A program made the translations under genes and the position numbers. The notes beneath the pieces were generated by a model, which was not told the origin of the DNA, ran no database searches, and saw only the letters and a program-made list of their open reading frames with translations. Shown here piece by piece: positions 53,070-61,446 of a DNA stretch of 64,000 nt. The stretch is from Sphingomonas sp. HMP9 (GTDB taxonomy: Bacteria; Pseudomonadota; Alphaproteobacteria; Sphingomonadales; Sphingomonadaceae), in NCBI RefSeq assembly GCF_013374115.1, contig NZ_AP022673.1:1764501-1828500 (forward strand). Reading direction: 5' to 3'. Numbering within the stretch: position 1 is the stretch's first letter; each line of letters opens with the position of its first letter.

Positions 53070-54122
53070 TCAGCCTCGGCCCTGCCATCCCTCACGCAGC
53101 GGCAGGCGCAGGACACGGTCGTTGGCCGTCATGTACAGCGCCCGCCCTCGTTCCCCGAACGCGCAGTTGGCGATCGGCGCACCGGTCGTCACCAACGCGA
53201 GCGGCTCCGCATCGGGCGTCAGGAACATCATCCCGCCGGGCACCGAACACACGAGCGTTCCGTCACGCGCGACCTTCATGCCGTCGGTCAACCCCGCCCC
53301 GCCCCGCGCCTTCATCGGCCTGGCATCGAGCAGCACCCTGGCATTGCGCACACCCTTGGCATCGAGGTCGTAGACCATGATCCGCGGCGCGGTTTCGTCC
53401 GACACCGACACGTAGAGCCGCGTTTCGTCGGACGACAGCGCGATGCCGTTCGGTCGAGTCAGGCTCCCTTCCAGCAGCTCGACCGCGCCACCCGGCTGCA
53501 GCCGATAGACGCCGTTCACCGCCAGTTCCTTCAGCGGCGACGCATCGCCTTCGGTCAGGCCGTACGGCGGATCGGTGAAATACAGCGTCCCGTCGCGCGC
53601 TACATGCAGGTCGTTCGGGCTGTTGAACCGCTTTCCCTGGTAGCGATCGACGATCGTCTCACGCCGCCGCGTGATCAGATTCACGCGGTCGATCGACCGT
53701 CCACCGCTGTTCGCGATCAACAACCTGCCCGCATGGTCGAGCGCGAGACCGTTCGCACCGGGCTCGCGGATCAGCTTCGGGTCGGTGCCGCCTGCCCCCG
53801 ACGGATCGAGGAACGGAACGGCGGGTCCCCCCTTGTGCCAGCGACGAACGATGTTGGCGGGTGGATCGGAGAATAACAGATACCGTCCGGCCTCGACCCA
53901 TAGCGGTCCCTCCGCCCAGCGGATGCCGGTCGCGATCGTCTCGACCCGCGCGTCGGGCGCAACCATCCGGTCGAACGTTGGCGACATCCGCTGGATGCGC
54001 GGCTCCACCGGCGCGTCCGCCAGGCCGGCACCGAATGCGGGCGCAGCGATCAAGGCCGCCGCACCCAGCAGGACGTCGCGGCGTCCCGGCCGGAACGCGT
54101 CGCCAGCGGCGCCCTCACGCAT
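53070..54122 (-). CDS. Tat-exported SMP-30/gluconolactonase-like protein
   Basis: A 350-residue six-bladed propeller of the SMP-30/gluconolactonase/LRE family. A twin-arginine leader, RPGRRDVLLGAAALIAAPAFG, predicts periplasmic export. Metal-site residues of the family are visible: WAEGPLW (Glu), NSPNDLHVARDG (Asn, Asp) and LTRPNGIALSSDE (Asn). It would open sugar lactones to acids. It is last in the SapC-cupin-halogenase operon and overlaps the halogenase gene by 8 bp. Confidence 0.88.
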   Translation of the reverse strand: MREGAAGDAFRPGRRDVLLGAAALIAAPAFGAGLADAPVEPRIQRMSPTFDRMVAPDARVETIATGIRWAEGPLWVEAGRYLLFSDPPANIVRRWHKGGPAVPFLDPSGAGGTDPKLIREPGANGLALDHAGRLLIANSGGRSIDRVNLITRRRETIVDRYQGKRFNSPNDLHVARDGTLYFTDPPYGLTEGDASPLKELAVNGVYRLQPGGAVELLEGSLTRPNGIALSSDETRLYVSVSDETAPRIMVYDLDAKGVRNARVLLDARPMKARGGAGLTDGMKVARDGTLVCSVPGGMMFLTPDAEPLALVTTGAPIANCAFGERGRALYMTANDRVLRLPLREGWQGRG

Positions 54123-55608
54123 CGGCGGGGCAATAGGTGCGCAGGAATTCCTGATGGGTCGGCAGGACAGCGACCTGCCGGGCGATCGACGTTTTCATGT
54201 CTCCCAGGACCTGTCGCAGGCGGGGCTCTCCCATGATCCGACCCATCCGGTGGTGCTGGCGCGGCGACAGGCGCTGGCCCGTCATCACCTGCGCCCAGGA
54301 GGCGACACGAAAGATTTCCTCGCCGTCCTGATACGCCATGCCGCTCTCGCGAAACAGCGCGATCCGGTCGCCGAGCGTCTCCGGTATCGCCATCGTCCGA
54401 CACGCATCCCAGAACGCGGTGTCGTCGCGCTCGGTCAACACATAATGCAACACGATGAAGTCGCGGATCCGCTCGATATCCGCGGCGGCCTGTTCGTTGA
54501 ACCGTTTGGCGGTCGCGGCATGGCTGCCGTCGAACGGGAACACCTGGAGCAGACGCGTGATACCGATCATGGCGAGGTGGATCGCGGTCGATTCGAGCGG
54601 CTCGACGAACCCGCCCGCCAATCCGAGCGCAACGCAATTGCCGCGCCAGACGTCCTGCCGGCGGCCGGGCTCGAAGCGGATCAGCCGCGGCTCGACCATG
54701 ACCTCGCCGTCCACTTCGGCGAGCAATTGCGCACGCGCCTCGTCTGCGGAGAGGTGCCGGCTGTCATAGACGAACCCGTTCCCAACCCGGTGCTGCAGCG
54801 GAATGCGCCAGCGCCAGCCGGCACCGTGCGCGATCGCCCGCGTATACGGCACCGCCGGCCCGACCGAGCGCGTCTGCGTGACGACCGCGCTGTCGGTCGG
54901 CAACCAATGCCGCCAATTCTCGAACGGCGACCCGAGCGTCTGCCCGATCAGCATCGCGCGGAACCCGGTGCAGTCGATGAACAGGTCGCCCTCGATCCGC
55001 TCGCCCGAGCGCAGGACGATCGCTGCGATATCGCCGCTCTCGCCGTCCTGTACTACGCGGTCGATAAAGCCTTCGATGCGGCGGGCGCCCGCACCTTCGG
55101 CGAGCGTGCGCAGATGTCGGGCATAGCGGCCCGCGTCGAGATGGTAGGCATAGCTCAGGTCCGGCGCGTTGCCGCCGATCGCGAACCGCGCCGCGTCGGC
55201 CGCTTGGAGTTCGAGGCAATAGTCCCCCAGGTCGCCGCCGAAGCCGTCTTCGCGCGCCTGGAGCCAGAAATGGTGAAACGCTCCCATCCAGGTGGACTGC
55301 CCGGTTTCGCCGAACGCATGAATGTAGCGATCGCCGATCCGCGCCCAATTCTCGAACGCGATGCCGAGTTTGAAGGTCGCGCCGGTCTCGGCCATGAATT
55401 GCTGCTCGTCGATCCCGATCAGCCGGTGGAACGCGCGCGCCGTCGGGATGGTGGACTCGCCGACACCGATCGTGCCGATCTCTTCGGATTCAACCAGCGT
55501 GACGTCGACCAGCGTGCCAAGCTGTCGCGAGAGTGCCGCGGCGGCGAGCCAGCCTGTGGTCCCGCCGCCCGCGATGACGACTCGATTGCGCTTTGGTGCG
55601 TCGGTCAT
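54115..55608 (-). CDS. Tryptophan-halogenase-family flavoprotein
   Basis: A 497-residue flavin-dependent halogenase-like enzyme. The FAD loop is GGGTTGW (14-20); the catalytic lysine is K80 (ATFKLGIAFENW), the signature WxWxIP is at 265-270, and the Glu-Ser pair that anchors the tryptophan in PrnA appears at E339-S340 (EPLESTAIHL). It has no leader, so it is cytoplasmic and needs reduced FAD from a reductase not encoded here. All key residues are kept, so halogenation is plausible; the substrate is unknown. It starts seven bases after the cupin gene. Confidence 0.93.
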   Translation of the reverse strand: MTDAPKRNRVVIAGGGTTGWLAAAALSRQLGTLVDVTLVESEEIGTIGVGESTIPTARAFHRLIGIDEQQFMAETGATFKLGIAFENWARIGDRYIHAFGETGQSTWMGAFHHFWLQAREDGFGGDLGDYCLELQAADAARFAIGGNAPDLSYAYHLDAGRYARHLRTLAEGAGARRIEGFIDRVVQDGESGDIAAIVLRSGERIEGDLFIDCTGFRAMLIGQTLGSPFENWRHWLPTDSAVVTQTRSVGPAVPYTRAIAHGAGWRWRIPLQHRVGNGFVYDSRHLSADEARAQLLAEVDGEVMVEPRLIRFEPGRRQDVWRGNCVALGLAGGFVEPLESTAIHLAMIGITRLLQVFPFDGSHAATAKRFNEQAAADIERIRDFIVLHYVLTERDDTAFWDACRTMAIPETLGDRIALFRESGMAYQDGEEIFRVASWAQVMTGQRLSPRQHHRMGRIMGEPRLRQVLGDMKTSIARQVAVLPTHQEFLRTYCPADA

Positions 55609-55615
55609 GGCCGTC

Positions 55616-56653
55616 CTATCTGTTCATCCGTTGCAGGACCTGCGCGCGCAGCCGCCGTGCGGCGGTGTGGTCCAGCGTCGCCAGGGCACCCCGCGCATGC
55701 GGCGGCAGGTGGTCGCCGGCGCGCTCGCCGGGACCGAAGACGTAATAGTCGAACAGCTCGCGCCATGCCCGCTTCTCGCCTTCGGGACGATCGCGCAAGC
55801 TGAGCATCGCGTGGAGCAGAGTCGTCATCGGCGTATCGACGAACGCCGGTACGGCGTTCCACCAATAGTTGATCATGACGTTGAAGTCGTCGAGCGCCTC
55901 GACGCGGTGCCACCACAAGGCGGGGTAGACGAGGATGTCGCCCGGATCGAGCTCTGCGACCTGCGCCACGTTCAATGCGTCGCGGAAACCCGGATGACGG
56001 TTGTAATCGGGTTCGATGAAATCGACCATGCTGACGACTTGCCCGCCCGGCGTCGGTTCGAGTGGTCCTGGATACAGGTTCGCGACCTGATCGGGCGGGA
56101 ACAGCGTGAATCGCCGCCGACCGACCAGCGGGCATGCTATGTTGTTCGACATGTCCCAATGCGCCGCCGCCGTCGTGCGGTTGCCGATCCACAGGCTCGC
56201 GAGCGGCACGCCGGAACCGGCCAGATCGCCCGTTGCCACGACGGGATTCTCACTACGCAAACCGGGGAAGAAGGTGTCGACATCGGTCGAGCCAAGATAC
56301 ACCGACGACGCCTCACCGCCGGCGATACCCGCGCGAATCCGCTCGAAATACTCGGCCAGCGGCGCACGCCCCGCCACGTAATTCATGCCCGTCAAGTGGT
56401 CATTATAAAAGAACCGCCCCCCAATCCCCCCCTCACCCACAAAACCGACGACTGGGCGTCCCGCATCGAAGCGCGACAGATACGCCATTGCTGTGTCTGC
56501 GCCCTGCCGTCCCGCTTCGACCAGCGGCAGATCGGTCGCCACGGCCTTCAGCACGACCGGCTGGCCCGCTTCGATCAGCGCGGCAAAGTCGATCTCGCCA
56601 CGTTTCGCGCCCACGATTGTACGAACAGCCGGCAGAGTCGCGCGAGGTGTCAC
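55616..56653 (-). CDS. Cupin-like (Cupin_8/JmjC-type) oxygenase
   Basis: A 345-residue protein with a JmjC-type cupin core. The Fe(II) triad reads H165 and D167 (AAAHWDMSNNIAC) and H249 (YPALWWHRVEAL), as in 2-oxoglutarate hydroxylases; GRRRFTLFPP carries basic residues near the cosubstrate site. It could hydroxylate a protein or small molecule. The start overlaps the SapC stop by four bases. Such a cupin followed by a tryptophan-halogenase-like gene recurs beside TonB receptors in related bacteria; the role is unknown. Confidence 0.88.
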   Translation of the reverse strand: MTPRATLPAVRTIVGAKRGEIDFAALIEAGQPVVLKAVATDLPLVEAGRQGADTAMAYLSRFDAGRPVVGFVGEGGIGGRFFYNDHLTGMNYVAGRAPLAEYFERIRAGIAGGEASSVYLGSTDVDTFFPGLRSENPVVATGDLAGSGVPLASLWIGNRTTAAAHWDMSNNIACPLVGRRRFTLFPPDQVANLYPGPLEPTPGGQVVSMVDFIEPDYNRHPGFRDALNVAQVAELDPGDILVYPALWWHRVEALDDFNVMINYWWNAVPAFVDTPMTTLLHAMLSLRDRPEGEKRAWRELFDYYVFGPGERAGDHLPPHARGALATLDHTAARRLRAQVLQRMNR

Positions 56654-57384
56654 TGCGCTGCGAGCCGACTGGTCTTGCGTTCGATAAGGCTTGAGACGGT
56701 TCCAACCGACGCAATTGCAAAGACCGCGAGTTGAAGAAACCCGGGTCCGTGCAAGCGCGCCAAGGCAGCGCTATCCAGCGCGGCGAGCCGTTCAGCCGAA
56801 ATCGTGTACAGGTCGTCGAGCGTATATTTGTTCGTCTCGTCGAGAAATATCTCGAGCGAGACGGGCTCGATCAGTCCCTCCGCTTGAAAGGCGTCGAACA
56901 TCGCGTCGTTCACGATCACCCCGTCATGGATGCGGCCAAGCACGTCCGATACCGCATCGAGATACGGGCTGTTGCCGCCGTGCGGCAGGAACACGGGCGA
57001 CCCCCGAACACCCGTGGCGCGGGGAACGATGCGCGAGGAATCGAGATCGATATGGATCATCGGTTCGCCTTGGCTACCGTCGTCGTTGCGCGTGAGGCCG
57101 ATCGAGAAAGGGCCACGCTGATGGAGCGCCGGGATATAGCGCGCGTGCCAAACACCATCGCCGAGGAATAGATTCTCGTCACGATCGAGCCCCACCAACG
57201 CGACCGACTGGAACCGCCCATCTTCGGAACGTCGAAACAGGATCGGGTATTCGCGTTGGAGATCCTGCCATTCGGTCGGGAACACCAGCACCTGGTTCAC
57301 GGCATCGCCGAACTCGGGACCATGGCCCGTTGCGACCGTCAAATCCTGGTGGTCGACGTTATTCAGAAGGACGATATTCGTCAC
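56650..57384 (-). CDS. SapC family protein
   Basis: A 244-residue soluble protein of the SapC family (PF07277), with the usual opening NIVLLNNVDHQDLTV and the core blocks VFPTEWQDLQREYPILFRR and LFLGDGVWHARYIPAL. Despite the name, which comes from an S-layer-linked gene, its biochemistry is not known to me. The GTG at 57384 has AAAGG seven bases upstream. It is first of the four-gene operon (SapC, cupin, halogenase, lactonase). Confidence 0.88.
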   Translation of the reverse strand: MTNIVLLNNVDHQDLTVATGHGPEFGDAVNQVLVFPTEWQDLQREYPILFRRSEDGRFQSVALVGLDRDENLFLGDGVWHARYIPALHQRGPFSIGLTRNDDGSQGEPMIHIDLDSSRIVPRATGVRGSPVFLPHGGNSPYLDAVSDVLGRIHDGVIVNDAMFDAFQAEGLIEPVSLEIFLDETNKYTLDDLYTISAERLAALDSAALARLHGPGFLQLAVFAIASVGTVSSLIERKTSRLAAQ

Positions 57385-57731
57385 GATGCGCCTTTCGAGA
57401 TCCATGTGTCCGGTGCCACCCGCGTACCATGCAGAGCACCGTCGCGGCATGCAATCTGATGGCGGCGCGATTGCAGCAACGACGCGCAACACGTCTCACA
57501 GCTATCGCCCACCCTGGACCCGGACTTCCCTGGGACGTGCGATCCGGCCATCAAATGCCGTAGGTCGGAGACAATGGCAGTCATCAAAGGCCACACTACC
57601 GTGCCGCTGAAGTGATACCGCACGCCGTCCGCAGACCGATAATCTCGATATACCAGTGGTCTTGGTAGAGGCGCCAACCCTCCCCCGTAAGGAGGAGGGT
57701 TGGCGTGCCGCCGGTCCGGCACCGCATCCGC
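57385..57731. other. Gap between the giant TonB receptor and the SapC operon
   Basis: About 350 bp. It includes a hairpin at 57674-57703 near the receptor stop; the rest should hold the SapC promoter or the receptor's read-through leader. I see no gene. A weak promoter cannot be assigned from sequence alone. Confidence 0.5.
57674..57703 (-). terminator. Hairpin downstream of the giant TonB receptor
   Basis: A 10-bp perfect stem (CCAACCCTCC at 57674-57683 with 57694-57703) lies 28 bp past the receptor stop. It lacks a T-run, so it could be a terminator or an mRNA-stabilising hairpin that lowers but does not stop transcription into SapC. Confidence 0.5.
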
Positions 57732-60700
57732 CTAGAAGCGGAAGCGCCCCCCGAGAAGGAAGCGGCGGCGCAGTTCCTGGCCGAACCAGAGTTCGCTCTC
57801 GTCGCGACCATAGGTGCGAAGCTTGGTCTCGGTCAGGTTGATGCCTTCGATCGATACCGCGAAGCTCGGCGTGATATCGTAGCTGATGTTCGCGTCGAGC
57901 TGTCCGAACGGCTTAGTGAACTCCGGATTTTTCGAATTGCCGCGATTGATTCCCGACAGGAACTTGTCGCGCCAATTATACGCGATCCGTGCCGACAGTC
58001 CGTATTTGTCGAAGATCAGCGTCGCGTTGAACGTATCTGACAGACCGAGCAACGCGAACTGGTTCTCCGTCGTTGGGCCCCCGATGTTGAACCCCACATC
58101 GCCGCGCACCAGCGTGTAGGCCGCGCTGACGCCGAAGCCGGTCGATCCGAAGAAATGCTGCCCCGCCGCCTCGAAGCCGTAGATTTCGGCATCCTTGTTG
58201 TTGATCGGCTGGGTCAGCTGGAACTGATAGAGAACATCGGTTCCGTTGGCGATGACGTCCCGGCTGCTGTTGATCTGCTTGACAAAATCGTCGTTCAGCG
58301 AGCGCGTCGTTGCGTTGTAATTTGCCTGGAACACCGTGGTCGCCGCGCCGATCGAGCCGGTCTGGTCGAGCAACGCCGTCAGTGCGAACAGATTGACGTC
58401 GCTCTGGTCGGCACCCAAGGCCTGCAACGCCGCCTTTGCTTGCCCCGAGCGCGTGCCCGCAGCCCCAGAGCTCGGGTCCCTCAGCCCGAACAGTGTGGTT
58501 GAGCTTTGCCCGTTACCGATGAAGTTGCGGACGCGCTTGTCGAACACGCCAAAGGACAAATAGCTGTCCGGTTTGTAGTACCATTCAAGCGACGCATCGA
58601 GATTGTCCGACTCCAGCGGGATCAATTTCGCGTTGCCCGATGATCCAGTCGCTAGTCCGCCATTGGCGATCGGCCGCGATGGTACGCCGACGCTGGTCGA
58701 GGTAAACAGATTGCTATATTCCGGCCGGGCGATCGTCTTGCTGAACGAGAGGCGACCGATCAGGTTGTTTTGCAGCTCTACCTGAAAATCCATCGAAGGC
58801 AGGAAGTTGTTGTATGTCCCGCTCTCCGTCAGGAAGCTGTTCTGGTTCGAAATCACCACGGTATAGTCGTTGTCCGAAACCCAGTTGATCGCAGCGGGTA
58901 CGGCGACCAGCGATGTCGAGGTGGACTTGGTGTGCTCGTAGCGCACGCCGGCGACGAGCACCGCAGGCGACCGACCGAGCTCGCCCTTCCACGTAACCTG
59001 GCCGTAGGCCGACCAAATCTTCTCGCGGACACGGTTGTCTTCGGTGGCCGTGGTGCCGACCGGATTACCGGCCGTGGCGTAGAATGGCGACAGTATCGAG
59101 TAGATGGCAGCCGCATCACCGCGGAAGGCGGTCTGCGATTCCGGATCGTTGCCCGGATCGTAATGCTTGAACTTACATACCAAGCAGAACGCCTGCAGCG
59201 CGCCGGGTGCCAGTTTCTCGACATCGCCGGGGCTGGTAATACCCCAGTCGCCCAGCACCTGCTGCGTGGACGTCCGCGTTTGGTGCATGTTTGTATTGCG
59301 CAAATTGCCGCCGAAATCGAAGCGGCTACCGCCCCCGAGATCCCAGCCAAAATCGCCGCGCAGTTCCTTCACCCGCTGGTCCTGCGCAGACGCATAAGTG
59401 CGGCCGATTTGCGAGCCCACCTGGTTCACCGTCAGCGGACCGTTGAGCGTCACGTCCTGTACCGGAATAGCGCCGGTATAATCGACCGAATGCGCGGTCA
59501 CGACGTTGGCGGCCATGCCGACCAAGGTCGAGCTGTTGCCATTGGGGTTGTCCGGGCGGCTCGATGCCTTGCTGTAATGGCCGTCGAGGTTGAACGTGAA
59601 GTTGTCGGTGATCTCCCATTTGCCGTTCAGGCCGAAATCTTGGATCCGGCTCTTCTGGCCGCGGTTCTGTGCCTCGAACCCTTCGTCCTTGGCGCCGTTG
59701 ATCGTCTCGTGCAGGTAATTCGCGGTGGCGACCACGGGGTTAGCGTCGAACCGCACTTCGTCGAACGGCCGGCTGAACCAGTTGGACAGATCCGAGCGGA
59801 TTTCCTTCTGCGTGTTCTGCGCGAACAACGCGTCCGCGGTCAGCGTCAGCGTCTCAATCGGCTTAAACTGGACCACCGCCTGGCCGTTTATGCGCTCGCG
59901 GCTGCCTTCTGCGTAGTGATAGCGGCTGTCGTTGGGGAACGCGACGAGCTGGTTCGCATTAGTCGGCGCGCCCGTGATCTTCGTGCTGCCATCGCCCTTA
60001 ACGAAACCACCCGCCAGGAAATCGGTGTACGACTGGACGTTCCAGTCATTGGACGTCGCGGCGATCGAGGTGAAGTTGCGCTTCTGATAGCTGCCGAACA
60101 GGGAGACGCCGAACCGATCGGTCGGATCGGCCCAGCTAAGCACGCCGGACAATTCAGGGGTCACCTTCGATCCGCAATCGAGGCAGCCATTGGTGCTGGT
60201 GTCGTAGACGCCCTTCGCGCCGATGCTGCCGGTCAGGCCACCCTTGCCGTCCAGCGGGCGACGCGTGACGACGTTGATCGTTGCACCGATGCCGCCGGTC
60301 GGTACGGACGCGCGGCCGGTCTTGTAGACCTCCAGCGTACGAACGCCTTCCGAGGCCAGGTTCGAGAAATCGAACGATCGGCTGGCACCCTGCGCACTGT
60401 CGGAATTCTGGTCGCCGCCGACGACCTGGACGTTCGCGGTCGCAAGCTGACGGCCGTTCAGCGTGACGAGGTTATAGCTCGGACCGAAGCCGCGAACGGT
60501 AACGAGCGCGCCTTCGCCGTTGGTGCGGTTGATCGAGACGCCGGTGATCCGCTGCAGCGATTCGGCAAGGTTGGTGTCGGGGAACTTGCCAATGTCTTCT
60601 GCGGAAATGGCATCGACGATACCGGTTGAATTGCGCTTGATCGCGATGGACCGTTCAAGGCTGGCGCGGACACCGGTGACGACGATCTCGTTCTCGACCG

Positions 60701-60926
60701 CCGGCAATGCCGATTCAGACGACGGTGCGGTCTGTGGCTGGGTCAGCTGACCCGCCGTCGTCGAGGGATCCGCGGTCGTTCCCGGGGCCGTTGTCGGCTG
60801 AGCATTCGTGGCATCGGCGCCCGTCTGGGTTTGCGCCAATGCCGTTCCCGACACTGCGAGGCAGCTAGCCACTGCCAAAACGGATACCGAGCGCGCGAGC
60901 GCCGACGAAAGACTATCAGCCTTCAT
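57732..60926 (-). CDS. Giant TonB-dependent receptor (Xanthomonas/Caulobacter type)
   Basis: A 1,064-residue outer-membrane receptor. Signal peptide (SVLAVASCLAVSGTALAQ), an 80-residue Thr/Pro/Ala linker, a TonB-box-like ENEIVVTGVRASLERS, then the plug (DTNLAESLQRITGVSINR; RGFGPSYNLVTLNGRQLA; GRASVPTGGIGATINV) and a barrel ending in Phe (LGGRFRF). The plug matches the TonB-Xanth-Caul group (TIGR01782) usually linked to carbohydrate uptake. ATG 60926 is six bases after a GGGGGG site; ATG 60932 abuts it. It heads the region that includes the SapC operon; a LacI-like site and two palindromes lie in its promoter. Confidence 0.92.
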   Translation of the reverse strand: MKADSLSSALARSVSVLAVASCLAVSGTALAQTQTGADATNAQPTTAPGTTADPSTTAGQLTQPQTAPSSESALPAVENEIVVTGVRASLERSIAIKRNSTGIVDAISAEDIGKFPDTNLAESLQRITGVSINRTNGEGALVTVRGFGPSYNLVTLNGRQLATANVQVVGGDQNSDSAQGASRSFDFSNLASEGVRTLEVYKTGRASVPTGGIGATINVVTRRPLDGKGGLTGSIGAKGVYDTSTNGCLDCGSKVTPELSGVLSWADPTDRFGVSLFGSYQKRNFTSIAATSNDWNVQSYTDFLAGGFVKGDGSTKITGAPTNANQLVAFPNDSRYHYAEGSRERINGQAVVQFKPIETLTLTADALFAQNTQKEIRSDLSNWFSRPFDEVRFDANPVVATANYLHETINGAKDEGFEAQNRGQKSRIQDFGLNGKWEITDNFTFNLDGHYSKASSRPDNPNGNSSTLVGMAANVVTAHSVDYTGAIPVQDVTLNGPLTVNQVGSQIGRTYASAQDQRVKELRGDFGWDLGGGSRFDFGGNLRNTNMHQTRTSTQQVLGDWGITSPGDVEKLAPGALQAFCLVCKFKHYDPGNDPESQTAFRGDAAAIYSILSPFYATAGNPVGTTATEDNRVREKIWSAYGQVTWKGELGRSPAVLVAGVRYEHTKSTSTSLVAVPAAINWVSDNDYTVVISNQNSFLTESGTYNNFLPSMDFQVELQNNLIGRLSFSKTIARPEYSNLFTSTSVGVPSRPIANGGLATGSSGNAKLIPLESDNLDASLEWYYKPDSYLSFGVFDKRVRNFIGNGQSSTTLFGLRDPSSGAAGTRSGQAKAALQALGADQSDVNLFALTALLDQTGSIGAATTVFQANYNATTRSLNDDFVKQINSSRDVIANGTDVLYQFQLTQPINNKDAEIYGFEAAGQHFFGSTGFGVSAAYTLVRGDVGFNIGGPTTENQFALLGLSDTFNATLIFDKYGLSARIAYNWRDKFLSGINRGNSKNPEFTKPFGQLDANISYDITPSFAVSIEGINLTETKLRTYGRDESELWFGQELRRRFLLGGRFRF

Positions 60927-60990
60927 GTTCATCCCCCCTTGATCGCGGCCCTGATGCCCGCGGAAAACTCACGTCGATCATTGCCGACTG

Positions 60991-61004
60991 TGCGAGCGCT
61001 AACA
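60991..61004. promoter_or_regulatory. LacI-family-like operator upstream of the giant receptor
   Basis: TGCGAGCGCTAACA matches the symmetric LacI-type pattern TGTTAGCGCTAACA at 12 of 14 positions and keeps the central CG. It is 65 bp before the receptor start. A second site of the same quality lies upstream of the GH3 gene (63904-63917). The regulator is not in the window. Confidence 0.45.
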
Positions 61005-61106
61005 TATTCCATCGATGCACGTTGGCAAGCATCTTGGGGTAGTAGAGTTGCGACATCCCGGTTGCGGCAAAGCCCGTCAAAACGACGATTAAGGTTACTT
61101 GAACTA

Positions 61107-61122
61107 CGCCAATGCATTGGCG
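61107..61122. promoter_or_regulatory. Perfect 16-bp palindrome, candidate operator
   Basis: CGCCAATGCATTGGCG reads the same on both strands. It lies 180 bp before the giant receptor start, in a 520-bp gap (60927-61446) that has no supported gene. A dimeric repressor or activator site is the simplest reading. Confidence 0.45.
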
Positions 61123-61131
61123 CAGCGTTAA

Positions 61132-61152
61132 AAATGGTCCGAAAGACCATTT
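61132..61152. repeat. Inverted repeat next to the palindrome
   Basis: AAATGGTC (61132-61139) and its complement GACCATTT (61145-61152) are separated by five bases. It may be a second operator or a short hairpin; there is no T-run. Confidence 0.4.
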
Positions 61153-61446
61153 CGAGAGCATTGTGCTATTTCTGCGACACAGCCGCAAAATCGAAACCAT
61201 ATCGGGTTTAGTCGCACTTGGCGTGTCAAGTATCGGATTGGCAGCGAATCACGTGCAGCGACAAGGCCTGGTATTTGGCAAGCTCAGTACGGGAACACTT
61301 CACAGTCGATAGGCTTGCTTGACCACGTTGACTCGTCGTCCCCGCCGATTGTACCATCGTCGCAAGCAATCTTCCCCGTGACGAAATTGCGCCCCAGACA
61401 GGTGACGGCGACGCGGGCGGAATCGATTCCGAGCGTTGCGGGCCGT

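Noticed and set aside
54115..55608. Complete halogenated-antibiotic biosynthetic cluster
   Set aside because: There are no polyketide, peptide-synthetase or flavin-reductase genes nearby; the neighbours are uptake and sugar-related genes.
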